DNA of 64,000 nucleotides from Bugula neritina (lineage: Eukaryota; Bryozoa; Gymnolaemata; Cheilostomatida; Bugulidae), in assembly GCA_964035545.1 (NCBI GenBank), contig OZ037771.1, positions 5,450,628-5,514,627 of the forward strand. The letters run 5' to 3'. Numbering within the stretch: position 1 is the first letter of the stretch; each line of letters starts with the position of its first letter. Below the pieces are notes generated by a model, which ran no database searches, had not been told where the DNA came from, and saw only the letters and a program-made list of their open reading frames with translations. Shown piece by piece: positions 1-13,400 of this stretch. The position numbers and the translations under genes were made by a program.

Positions 1-2386
1 TGCTACAGGTCCTTGAAGAGTTGAGTTCTTCTGTTTGTTAATATAAGATAAACTGCCAAATTAAATTCAGAACAGGTGCTGTTTATTTTTCAGCGTACAT
101 ATGAAAAGACATAGAAAATTAAAATTTTTCCATTCCAATAACACTCCCAAACTGCAAAAACTAAAAACACAAACAGAATTAATTACAGTGAACAGTTCAG
201 GACCCGGTAAACTGCACACTGTTTTGTGGGATGTTTTAAATAACTTTTACTTTATGCTTTATCAATCTTTGGAGCTGTGTAATTGCTAGACAAAAATGCT
301 TCAATTTAGTTGTGTGCATTGGCACTAAAATTCTACGATTTTCCAAACTACTTATTTCTTTCATTTTTATAAATAAAAAAATCTCTAAGCACCAGCTCTA
401 GCACGACCCAGTATATGTCTATGTTTAATTACACAATGAATAGAATATACGTGGTAAAACATAAACTGCAGTTGATTTTAATTGATAATAAAATTAATAT
501 TTAATTTAATACTGAGTAATAAAAACATCCTATTTTTGAAAAGAAACTACAATAAGATTACATTTTTGTTGCATAAATTGAAGACTTCCAAAACTGTGTA
601 ATATTATAGTTTAAGGACAAATGGTGGTTGCACTACAATGACAAAATTGGATGACTTTTAATATAACAAATAAGTACAATAACTTCTAAATGTACAACAG
701 GCGAAGTACTATCGGCCATTTGGTATTACGCTGTAACAGCTGAACCCATTTTTACTTTAGTCCAATTACAAAAAAAATAATTACGAGATATAAATTTAGA
801 ATACCAGCTTATAAGAAATTGAAACAAAAAGATATACTGCCAAACTGATACTAAATTAAAATTACAGTAACGATTAACTAATACGGCTTTATACAGCAAA
901 TTTAATATGTTGAAATTCATTACAACGTGAATGCCAAGACTTATGCTACTCCGCAGCAAACTGATATCACTGTAAGTGCAAACAATATCATGTTACCAGT
1001 AACAGAATCAGTGAGTGAGAAATGTAACACTAAGTTAATTACTAAATACATTATGCAATAAACCAAATAGTGTTCAATCGCAATGAAACTGATAAAAGCT
1101 GGTAATGTTATTGATAATAACACTCATAAAGGTGAAACTTGCCTATAATCCTAATCATATTAAAAAAATTATTTTTAAGTCTATATTACAAACAAACAAT
1201 GATGATATTTATAACAAACATTAATATCTACTGTGTATCGTAGATGTCCCATTAATATTATACGATTCAATTATCAACACCAGCTAAATAAAACATTTGT
1301 TAATTCAACTTGAAAATGCAGTTGACGTCACCCAAAATAGTAAAATTATATTTTGTGTCGCTTAATGCCCTACAAACTCGTATGAGCTAGCGCTGTCTTT
1401 TTGTGAAACCCACTTGACAAAGTAACAGATGGTATTCTTCAATATGTAAGATACTATTTTAGATAATTTCATGGCATTCTAATGAAAAGTCCCAAGGATT
1501 ACTAATGCAAATGACCACTTGCATGAATAACCTTAGGGCTTTCTTACAAAATAAGATTGCCTTAAAATATTGCCTTAAAATCCCTGTCCATTAGTTTAAG
1601 GGTCGATTTTGGATCTAATTATATTTCTGACTTTCATCCGCAATATTAACTTTAGCCTTTTATTTACGATAATCATACATTTTTGTACTAAAATAATCAT
1701 TATAAATTCATGATAAACATGATAATGAGTTTATGACAATGGTATTAATTATGTAACAATTAATATTATTATTACCATCAATATTTAATATCATCATCTA
1801 AAAATGAATGGGTAGTTCTATCATAACATTATGATTATGATTAACTGATAACATCTAATTCTATTTCAAATTCAAATTGAGTATTACTATGATATTATTA
1901 ATTATATTAATGGTGATCAGCAATCAATAATCTTACTACTAATAGTACTACTCAAGTTCCAAAGTGAAACTGAAAGTGAAAGTAAATCAATATGAATATC
2001 AATATCATCAACTTCAAGATAATTCATAGTGATACTGATACTGATAGTCATAGTGATACTGATAGCTATGAAAATCATAATTACATATACAATGGCATAG
2101 TAAACAGTAAAATTAGTTCGCCTATAAGAATATATATACGTTTTATCAGCTATAGACGTATCATTTTTTTGAATTTACAATTAATAAACATCATTATCAT
2201 TATGCCTTAATTTAATAATATGAATAAAATATTATTTAGCAACCGTAAGCATTGACTGGGTGTAGATCACGATTTGTCGCGCTTTAAATTATGATAAGTG
2301 CAAGCGGGTATAACAACAGCCCGTTCTTTCAAAAGCGCAGGTCTACGGTCAAGTTATTTAGACTCTGATCAACAACTTTAAACACA
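1..2386. other. Non-coding, AT-rich flank
   Basis: I see no supported gene here. Short open frames exist on both strands but lack splice context and look like chance. Positions 2028-2070 hold a short run of GATACTGATAGT-like words. It may contain the promoter of the four-span gene that follows. Confidence 0.5.
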
Positions 2387-5362
2387 ATGCACGTAGCTAA
2401 AATGTTGCAAATTTACATCGGGCAGGTTTTGACGCTACTAAAAGTCACAAAGACCGAATCGCTACACGATCTACTTAAAAGAGTCGGACTGAAATTGAAC
2501 TTCAAAACAAAAATTATAATTAGTAAATACGATTTTCATACTTATAGCTGTATCACTAAGCCAAAGTATCCCATTTTTATTATAACAAAGAACTTAGTTG
2601 TTGGTTAGTCTAGCGATACCTGTAGTAAATTCACTGCGATGGGGAGATGTGCGCTCACACAATGTTGTTGTTTCAATCTACACACAGCAACGCGAGCTTG
2701 TATGATCTATATAATGGTGAGATTAAGTCATTAACTCCTGTTTTTTATCATTCAGTACGACTATCACGGTCATTATCTTCATGCTCACTACTGATGCTGT
2801 TAATGTCAGCATCACTACCTACACTCATACTGCTGACATCATTACGGCTACCTGTTGGCTGTACCGTTGGCGTTAGTATCACTATCACTATCAGTATCAC
2901 TATGATTTATCACTACTAGTACAGCAGTGCCTACAGTCTACACTGGTGGCATTGCTTATACAGTTATAGTCTTACTACCACTACTTAGTACCTACATTGT
3001 TAGCATAACTACAAAGTGTTTTTTCTCACATTTATTATCTTTAACAGGCCTCCTCCTTGGTTGCTGGTCTTCTGGTTTCATTAGACCTAGCAGACATATT
3101 GGATGACAAATTTTCTATTCAAGGCACGTTTAAAACTGAATTCCGAGTTCACATCAATGATGGTAAGTCTGCTGCTTATGTGTCCTTTAACAATATATAG
3201 TCTGTTCTGACAAGAAGTGTTTTACCTCACAGGACACGAAGCTGAATGTGTGTATGCTGCTCTTCTGCACAGTTTCCATGTGCCTCTACATTCTTATTGA
3301 GTTGTGCTCCAAGAAATCAATTGCCCAGCTTGTGCGCTGTCTACGCTTGCATCATGTTAAACAAATTTTGTATTTGCAGTGATGACAGCTTTGAACTCCG
3401 TCATGATTTGTGCTCATCTCTTCATGTTTTTCCTGGCATCACTCACTCTTGCTGTCTCTCAAAATGAGGTCAGTAATACACTACTCATATACAATCATAT
3501 TACACTGCTGGTATATAATAGTATTTAACTACATATATAAAATAGTATTTCACTAATCGTATATAATCGTATTTTACGGTATCTGCTTATATATATATAT
3601 AACATTATTTCACTGTACCGCATTTTTATATAATTGGGAGTTGTTTTACCTCACAGGACACGAAGCTGAACGTGTGTATGCTGCTCTTCTGCACAGTTTC
3701 CATGTGCCTCTACATTCTTATAGAGTTTGCCGTGGGCATGTACTTCTACACTTGGATGAATTATCACATCTTTGTAAGTTGCAGTCACCGAACATCATAT
3801 TTTTGCACTGCAAGCGAAAATTATACTTCATTAGCTTTATTTGGTGACTTTTAGAGTTAATTTGATATCAAATTTGAGAATTTAAGTTCTGAAACCAAAC
3901 CTTGGAGCGAACTTTGTCTCATTTTTCATATCTAAGCATGAAGGATTGATTTGGATTAATACTTCTCTAAAAAGTTTTATGAATTTGATTCGTAGTACTT
4001 TGTACTTAGTTAAAATTTTCAACATGAGTAAAACTTTTGATGCATCTTTGCCTGTTGTTAGTATACTAGTCTTGCTGCAATTATCGAAATGGTTTTTCTA
4101 AGCTCAAAAATATGTTGTTTATATAAATATTGGAATATATTTGATACTTGCATTTTAAGTATTCGTGAAGGATATAATATTTGGTCATGGGCATTTCTAT
4201 TATCATTTGCTAGAAATCTATATTTTACTCATTTGTCCTCTTGATGAGTTTGCCCAAATTTATTATATTGTATTATAGTATGTTATATTTTTTCTAATAG
4301 GTTGTATAGTCTATACGACATTATGTTCTACTCAGTACAACTATGTGTTGCACCATGTTTTGTAAGTTGATCAAACGTATTATATTTGCAGATCAATGCT
4401 TTCATTTGTTTCAACTGGGCCTTCTGGATACTCAGAACTATCATGAATGTAAGTGAATAAACAAGTGTGCTGTCTCACAGAGGTAGAACTTCTCTCTTGG
4501 CTGTTCATTACACCCTCTGACTGCTACTGGCTACTTGTGTCAGCTGACACATCTCATCAAGTGCCTGTCTGGTTACTTGACTCATAATAATATACTCACT
4601 GACTGTATCATGTTCCCCATGCTGTTGACAGTGCTAGTTACTACTTAGTACTACAGTGTTGACACTTAGTACTACAGTGTTGACACTTACTACCACAGTG
4701 TTGACACTTACTACCACAGTGTTGACACTTAGTACTACAGTGTTGACAATTACTACCAACGTGTTGACACTTAGTACTACAGTGTTGACATTTGGTGTGA
4801 GCACATATATGTGCTGACACATGATACTAAAATGTTGAAACTGATGCCCGGCTGCTGACACATGATTCAAAGTGCTTTTATTTAGTATCTGTTGTTGCTT
4901 AGCATTAGGATGATGATAACACTATTGATGATGTTAGTTACTAGTAGTTGGATACCCAGTAGTTGGCACCTAATACCTCGGTGCTGTTGTTACCATCCTT
5001 GACACTAAAGCTGTTGTAAAACTGTTTTAATGTAGTCAGAATTTCAGTATGCGATGTATTCTTCTGACTCGTTACTTAATTTCTAAAAATAGATTGTGTG
5101 TGCCATGGTGACTCACAGCAGAATCATTGACCTCAAGTTCCAGAAGAAGTACGACTTACTGAACATGCCTGGTGTGAATCATAGTCTGTCGACAGCATCC
5201 ATGCTGTCCAGCAGCATGAGGAGTGTGGCCGGGCAGCAACATATCCGTGCCATGAGCAGTCAGCGTCTGTATGCCAGCCGTCAGTCCCTGCAGCAGAGCT
5301 CCAGGAGTCTCAACATCTCTCGGAGTCAGCAGTCTCTTAATAAAAGTGCTGCCAATTTCTAA
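2387..5362 (+). CDS. Four-span membrane protein, family not recognised
   Basis: Coding exons: 3048-3162, 3380-3468, 3657-3773, 4392-4448, 5093-5362, all with AG/GT borders and agreeing phases. A possible first exon is 2387-2425 (ATG to a CAG/GTTTTG donor, phase 0), which gives 228 aa; that exon is the weakest part. Hydrophobic segments lie at the start (ASSLVAGLLVSLDLA), in exon 3 (MICAHLFMFFLASLTLAV), in exon 4 (CMLLFCTVSMCLYILIEFAV) and in exon 5 into 6 (INAFICFNWAFWILRTIMN). The tail is cytosolic-looking, rich in Ser and Gln (SSRSLNISRSQQSLNKS), with no enzyme motif. Size and four-span layout recall TMEM179- or MARVEL-like proteins, but I cannot confirm either. The stop is TAA at 5360-5362. 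Part of exon 4 is duplicated upstream at 3219-3304, and a broken copy of the last exon lies at 18381-18480. Confidence 0.7.
3219..3304 (+). pseudogene. Broken duplicate of exon 4 of the four-span gene
   Basis: These 86 bases nearly match 3643-3727, including the acceptor (TTTTACCTCACAG) and the first half of exon 4; I count two substitutions. The homology stops abruptly inside the exon. No donor follows in frame, and the phase after exon 2 does not fit this copy. It is a decoy acceptor within intron 2. Confidence 0.75.
4643..4789. repeat. 21-bp minisatellite, seven copies
   Basis: Unit ACTTAGTACTACAGTGTTGAC, seven copies in 147 bases, with variants such as ACTTACTACCACAG. It lies in the last intron of the four-span gene. 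The unit length is a multiple of three, so a spurious open frame crosses it on the minus strand. Confidence 0.9.
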
Positions 5363-7487
5363 CTTCTTGGTTGTTATGTTTGCAGTCAATTCTGCTCACA
5401 TTTTGCTACTAGCAAGGATTTGAGTTACTTCATATAACTAACTATAGGTGAAGCATATTGAAACATTCCATTTGTACAATATTGTTTAGAGAGTGTGTGT
5501 CTGTGTGTATGTCTGTCTGTATTAAGGTTACATTCTTGGTGAGCTTTCCCATATAACTTGGTATAAAGTTTTACATTCACTCTGTTGTTTCTTTGCATTA
5601 TATGCACTGCATTCCATTAACTTACATATAGTTGATAATATATACATTTTTATATTGTTTTATCTCTCGAGTTGGTTTCATATTCATGTTTTGACCCAAC
5701 CAATTAAGAAACTGAAAAATAACATAATTCTAATAACTTTATGTTTTCAAACCACCTTTTTGAGTTGGAATATAAAAGCAAATACTATAGTTTTATGCAT
5801 TATTGAACTTTTCAAGTCACAATTTGTAGAATTTCCAATCTACTGCTATAGATAATTGTTGATAAACTAAATTAGAAATCTAAAATTGAAAAAGTAGAAA
5901 TCTTTTGATTTGAGAGAAAAGCTGTTTATATTAATAGCCCCAGGGTTTTTCCTGCTGAATTCCCAATATGTGAAGAGGATAACTTAGGAATCTGGCTATT
6001 TTTGCCCATACATTTCAATTTAAGTTTTTTGAAAGTATGTCTAATAACTAATTTGCTTTTATAGCCCAACACAAAAAATGGTTTGAACAATTTTTCAAAC
6101 ATTGAAATATGATTTTAATTTTCTGTTTTCTTTGCTTAATAGTTTTATATTGATTATCTGATGTTTTTGTATCAACCATCACAGTCTTTTACTTTAATTA
6201 AACATTCCATTAGCACATTCCTGGTATCATATGTAATTCCAAGTTTATTATTAAATAAATATTTCCTATATACTAATAATTTTTACTAATAGTTATTATA
6301 TTAAAGTAATTGTATGTGTACAATGTTATGTCAATGTAGCTTATTTGATGACAATCTGTGTGCATTGTCATGGGCAACACTCTTATTGTAATACTGCTGT
6401 TGGGATGCTGCTTCACTTGAAATGTTATGGTGATTATAGCAACATTTTAGACTAAGATTGATGACTTGCAATTAATTCAATGTTCAAAGAGGTAAAATGT
6501 CTTTTCAGCAGTTTGTCTTTAGAATTGAAGCTTTAGACGTTATTTTGAAGTAGCAGAAAACTGATTTTAGCAGGTGGCTCCGGTATGTTTGTTTTAGTTC
6601 TGCTGTGCAAATCTTTCTAAAAAAATTATCAATTAGGATTTATTCTCTCTTGTGGTTACTAGCTACTTGAGCTCTGTATCTTATTTTTGATAAGCCTCCA
6701 TGTTTTATATCAAACAAGGAATACAAAGATGAATGTAAAGTAGCAGGTGCTGCATATACATCATAAGTTGGATATAGGATAGTTTTCTCGCTACACTATC
6801 ATTTAAAGTTTGAACTGCACCTTTCATATGTCTGCTGTCAGGATAATGCTGCCTTGGCTCAATAGCCTGCATACAAAAATTTCTATTTCAAAAACACTAT
6901 TTGAAGTTGTCTTTTATTTGCAGCGACCACCAAAATTTCATGATGAAATTTGACAAAAAATATAATAATATATTATTGTTAAAAAATACATAAAACACAG
7001 GTCGTGTTAAAATTAAATCCGTTCATCCTCAGCTATGTTAAAAACACTAAAAATAATCAAGTTTTGTAAAAACTTTGTAAAATTGATTTATATGTGTGAA
7101 TAAAATTATATATAATAATTCAAATTTTTATTGGTAATGTTAAATAACATTTGTCTATAAAACAAAATTTCAGATACATTGAATAGGTTTTATGGATTAT
7201 GTAACATTTTATTTGTGCTGCAGATTTGTCATCTCTAATTTAAAAAGTTGACTCTTACTAGCTGATCTGTAAACTTCCACACGAAAGTTCTTCTGTCATC
7301 ACCATTTCAGTTGCATGAATAATAAGTAAAAGGCTAGATATATGCTAAAAATGTTCATCAAGTGCACATGCAATGCACATTACTTACACTATGATACAAC
7401 ATACGCCATCATTCTACAGTATCTTTATATTTATATAACTATATAACACACAATTTATATTTAGTGAGGAAATCTACAGCTTTTAGT
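5363..7487. other. 3' UTR and convergent intergenic region
   Basis: This is the 3' UTR of the four-span gene and the space to the convergent SDR gene. A possible polyadenylation signal AATAAA is at 6254-6259. Much of it matches about 18480-20783 in copy B, so it predates the duplication. No other gene is seen. Confidence 0.5.
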
Positions 7488-10400
7488 TTACTTAAGCATG
7501 TCTCTGATGACTTGAATCATCTTCTTCTGCTTTTCTCTGTCAGCGCATTGTGGTGAGGGCTCTTTCAAGTTTCCCCTGAAAAAGAATAGGCCATTGGACT
7601 TGCCCTGCTCCTCATCAGCCACCTGTACGATGTAACCACCACCTTGTGCTTCACTCTGTCCATTGAACAGGCATGCAAAACAGCACAACCGGCATTCCAA
7701 CCAACATCTGCAATACATCAGGAAATATAACTGCTAGCAGAAGGATGAAAGATGTTTGCTATAACATGCAGGTTTAAATAACTAGCACATGGTAAAGCAT
7801 ACACTAAAGCAATGGTTGTAAAGCTACTTGTCCAGATTTAGACCTGTTTTCCCAGCATAACTATTTTGTGTCTCTAAAATCCGTCATCTTTCAAAACTCC
7901 TTTTGCTGATAAGTTTATGTTATATTTTGTCATAATGCTGCAAGCAACATATAAATTAACATTGCTGGTGCAATTATGTTGCATCATATTCTCTACACAT
8001 GCATGCAATAAAATCAAGAATGAACAACTTTTGCTATTATATTTTTTCACAGGGCTAAAAGTTTCATTTCACGAAATACCAAATTCATTTCAATTTGCAT
8101 TAAAACACTCTGTATATTTCTACTATAGCCCTAGGCTATAGAGTTATCTAAGAGCCCTATACTTTTTTTCCTTCCTATAACCCATTAGCATTTTTGCACT
8201 AGCATTAATGAATGATTAATTACCACTCCTGCTAAGGTTTTTGCAAATGTTATGACTTTTAATGACAGCTGAGTTAAAACTTTCAAAAATATATCTACTT
8301 TCTTGATTATCTAATCATTTGAAAATTCCAATAAAAGCATTAGTATAGCTGGATTTATGAAAATTATTCTAAAATATCATATTATCTTATATATCAGAAA
8401 ATATTTTTCGGGGGCAAACAGAAGGAAAATAAGATTTAAGATGAATTTTGCTGAAACCCCAAGACATTTGATTCATCTATATAATATTATATGTAAACAT
8501 TTAACTGTTTAGACTAAACATCACACATGCATACTGCAATAACAATATGATACATGCAATGAGCTTATATATAATACATGCACAGTAATGACACATATTA
8601 TTTTGCTTGAATTTACCAGAATGCGCAGCTCTTACAAACTATTAATCAATACAAGAACTTTTGAGCCTGTCTCACTTAGAAACTGCAAAGGCTTACTTGT
8701 TGGCGTCACCTGCATTACTCCGAAATAGGTTTGTGCCAGCAATCGGTCCCGGACACATAGAGTTGAGTGTCACTTTAGTGTCTTTCAGTTCATCCAACAT
8801 ACCCAAGCTGGCCATCATCAATGCTACCTGAAACATTATTGTATACAATTTAGCACATACGACTCTTTGTATGGGTTTTTGTATTAAACTAATGCATTTT
8901 GTTTTAAACATTTTGCGAAACAAAATTATATTTTTAAAATACGGTTTGCAGTTTTAGTAAAGTTGATTAAATATTTTTCCAGTGAACTACAATTCTGTAA
9001 ACCCGTGCCTGTTGACTAAATTATTTTACATTTTATTGAAGTCAATCATTAGCTCAAACCTCTGGAAGCCTATAGTATGAGATTACATAATAAAGGTATG
9101 AGACTGAATAAGGAGCATATAGAAAAGAGAAAAATAAAGGTACTGGAATGAATAATAGTGAGACTAAATAATAGACATAAGAGTGTGAATAATGAAGGTG
9201 TGGGAGCAAATTATAGACCTTATGAAAACCTTTTGTGAGCATATGAGAAAGAATAATGGCTAGATACTTTATTTCGAACATATAAGATACAATAATAAGA
9301 GAATTTTTGACCATTTGGCACTCCATATTATAAAACTGACCTTATGCTGGTCTAAAAATGGCATTTAATCTTGGGAAGCTACGCTAAAAATATTGATCAA
9401 AAATAAACGTGTAATATCTTACTCAGCTAGAAAAATGTTGCTAAAAACCACTTTTTTAGAGATTTTCATTAAAACAATAGGTCAGATTTTTAAACACACT
9501 TTTAAATTTACGTGCACTACACAATTTATATAATTTGAAAGTTTGTAATGCCAAAATATCTAAGCTGTTGCTTTTAAGGTCACTGAAACTGAAACTCAGT
9601 TGTTGCAGCTTAATTCCCTGCTTTCCACAAATATGTAGCGAAACTACCATGCACAAGTGTGTGCGTATAAGTGTGTGCGTATAAGTGTGTGCGTATAAGT
9701 GTGTGCGTATATAGGTGTGTGTATAGGTGTGTGTGTATATAGGTGTGTGCTGTGTGTGTGTGTGTGCATGTGTGTGGCATCCTGTGTTAAAACTGTTGAT
9801 CAGTTGATGCTGTAACTCTGCTCAAGAGACAGGCAAAGACTGTTTTAGCTGCAAAAGTAGGGCAATTGCTTCATTTCGTAAAACAACAAGTCTAAAGTGC
9901 TTGCCTGTTCTTTGTTTAAAGTCATAGTTAACTTAACAGCCATATCTGTTTTCAGTTCGATGTCTGAGCAATCTCTGAATTTAGCAATGACCTCTACGTA
10001 TCTACTGTAGCTCTACGTATATGCTGTAGCTCTACGTTTATACTGTAGTACTATCCAGCTTACAGTAAGTTAGAATAAAATTGTGAATTGGTCAAGCAAA
10101 AATGTAGAAATGAATTATATTTTTGAAGCATTCAAATTGAATTACTACTAGCAAAATCAAACTGTAGTAGCCATTCATTTTAATTTTCTTCCAAGTGATA
10201 CAATAGAAAACAATATACTGCATACAGACTAGCACTTAGTTGTGTGCTGCACAATTCACCTTTGAATTCTTGTAAGCTCGTATTCCATTCTTGTAAGTTT
10301 TTGGATTAGCAAGCATCAAGTCATTAAAATCAGTTTGGTATGGTTCAATTTCTTCCATTGTTGTTACAGTGCTGTTCACCATCACGATTCTTGCCTCTCC

Positions 10401-13400
10401 CTATAATACAGAGACATATTTTCTAATAAAGATGTAGGATAAAACATAGCATAATATGGCTAACACACATACACGCAGGCACAAGCATGTATATCTCAGT
10501 GATGGCATAGGTGTGTTGTATCATATTTTAAGCATTTTAAACTTTCTTATTTAAATTTAAGTTCTTGTAAGACACGGATTCTTTAGTCATGATACAACAC
10601 TAGATGACCAGGAGTTTTTGAAGCAACTTATTTTATATTCTAATTATATCAGTTAGACAAATTATCAGACCTTGAAAATGTTTAGATGGTAGAATAGATA
10701 TATAATGGTTATTTTGCTTTGCCTTTGAAATACCTTAACCATGTCTCATCTACCAGGATTTATTTGATATCATACAAAATTTTGATGATGAAAGTATTTC
10801 TAAAGTCTAAGATATAAACCCTCCACCTTGCCCTGCAAAATAAACCTTTTTAGAAGCTGTTTCTTTGAGATTTTCAATTAGTAAATCAGTTAAAAGAATC
10901 GGTCCAATAGCATTTGTGGCAAATGTGATTTCCCATTCTTCATTCGTTGGACACACATGGCGATCATTCCCATCAAAATAACAACCAGCATTATTGATGA
11001 GTACATCAAGGAGTTGACCGTCTACTAACCTGTATAACAAAAATGTACACAGATTAAGTTATAATTATATACTCAAAGATAATTGTTTTGTGATTGAGTA
11101 CTTCAACTATAGCCAGGAACTCAAGCTGCTTTATAGGATGTGTAAAGAGTCGCTGAAGCTCTTTGGCTTACATCTGCAACTTTTTGCATGCACAGTTAGT
11201 TTAAGGTCATACTTTTCATTTTCTGGCTCTTTGCCAGGTGCTTTATGTTCTATATGAACAATGTTCCACTGATAGCTCGAACAGGTTGAATGTCACAGGA
11301 ACAAAAAAAATATGAAAAGATAAAGAAACTTATGTTCTCCAATATACTTTTTTATTTTTTTCAAAAGCCAATTCATGTTTAAGTTATAGCTTGTTGAAAA
11401 ACATAGTCCCCCTTCCACATTCTTTTTAATTTATACGCTCCTGACTTGTTATTGCGTCTCAATATGCCTTGTATTTGAGTGCTTGTTAGTCTCGCTTCAC
11501 TAACTTTGCCTATACTTCACAAGTGCCAGTGCTGCTGGCTCAAAAGCTAAATGTTATAAACTGTCAGCTAAAACCCAATCTTGTATTCCTAGGTTGGTTG
11601 GCCTAAATAAAACAATAGTCAAATCATGATTTCATGTTTTAAAAATTTACTCTATTCTAACCTGCTGCCTAGCTATAGTTCTATTTTTGATTTATAATTA
11701 CAGCATTTGTGATACATTTTTTTGGCAACCATGTGATTTATAAAATGCAGTAATGGTACTTACAATATTATATTATTACCATTATAATATATTATATAGT
11801 ATTATGTGTGTTTTTATTATACTGCATAATATCTATTTTATTATTGTTGTTGTGCAAACAAGTGCAATTAACCTAGTTTTCAAAATGTACCTCTAAATTA
11901 TCAGAATATCAGTTCAGATATTTTCATGCTTTGTTAGGTAAACCTAAAAAAAGAGGCTGTATTCCCAAAGTAAAGGGTGTTGAACTATGAACTATATTAG
12001 ATTAGCCACTCTGCTACCAAGTGCATCAGTAAAATATTATATGAATAGCTCTGATGCTTTGTCTCCAGTGGCTGGCTGCGATATGATAACTTGGCCAACT
12101 TCCAAGAGTTTAAAATTGGCGCAATTATTCAAGAGGTTACATACTGCACAGAGCTAGCAGTGATAGTAACCTTGCTATTGGCAGTACTTATTACAACTGC
12201 CAGCATATAAGCTGCATTGTAGAATGCAGTTGGGGTAGGCTAGTAAAACCAAATTCTGCTCTCTAATATACCTTAGACAGAATGCAGCAACATAATTGTT
12301 CGTTTCAAATTACATTGCCACCCTTACACGAGCTGTGGGCTTCATAAAGATTCATATGATTAGAGATTTATGCTATAGGCTAGCTATGATGAAAATAACA
12401 CACCATTGTCAAAGTTAACTTCAAGTATGTTGTTTTCCAGAAACTCAGTAATGTCCATTTATCTCTCGCATACAAATACTTATGCAATAGCATACAGTTT
12501 AAGTTTTATTTTAGAGCACACCTGCAAACTCTACAATAAGAGCTTGCTTTAACAGTCTATTTCAGACCTGTTTTTGTAGCTAGTAATACGCAAGCTACTT
12601 ATTTTTAAACTTTTGGGTTATTTGTTCAAAACAATTAGCTTTGCTAGTAACCCGAGACTATCGCAACAGTTGACTGCTATCAACATGAATTGACAGCCTA
12701 ATAATAGACGATGTAAATTTGGTACATTTAGTACCTTGTACCAACTCTAGAATACTCACCACTATAACTTATATAAACTTCTGCAAGTTCAAATGCAAAA
12801 TGCATACTTTTAGAAAATAGCTGTGCAACTTTTATTACATGCATTATTTTATTTCATATCTTAAACTTATGAACCATGAGTTCATTTTTCAAAATGTTTA
12901 AATTAAGTGCTCAAAAAATGCAATTAAAATTTTTATTCTTGCACAAATACCCTGGTGCAGTTTGACCACAACCCCAGCTGTTTTGACAAACACATTTAAT
13001 GGTTTTTTTATTGACATAGTGGTGAATGAGCTGGTTGTTTTTGGCAGTTGGGTAGACTTGAAGCTTGGCAGCTTTTAAACAATTCTGATTGGCAGAATTT
13101 TACACGATAAGTTGATGTTTGTATCTGATTGGCCTAATAATGCATTTGCATTTGAAAATGTAGAGTTTTATTTAAGCTATAATGGTGATATTTTAGAGTT
13201 GGCACACACCCCTTTTGGGTTGAGTTTTATAGTCTGTTCCTGCTGTAGTCATCTACAACAACAGTGTATAGGGAAATTATTAGTATTACGAAATCTGTTT
13301 TGGCTTACTTTGCTATGCCAGTATTCTGACTTAGTTTGTAATCAACTATGTTGGCAGTTAAAACTGAGGGTGATTTCATCAAAGGTGGACATTGCTGAGG

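Noticed and set aside
2647-2919. First exon of the four-span gene at 2647-2715 (ending before a GTGAGA)
   Set aside because: Its phase would put exon 2 in a frame that hits a stop; the 2387-2425 candidate keeps the frame.
4634-4870. Repetitive VNTVV frame on the minus strand
   Set aside because: Translation of the 21-bp minisatellite antisense to an intron of the four-span gene.
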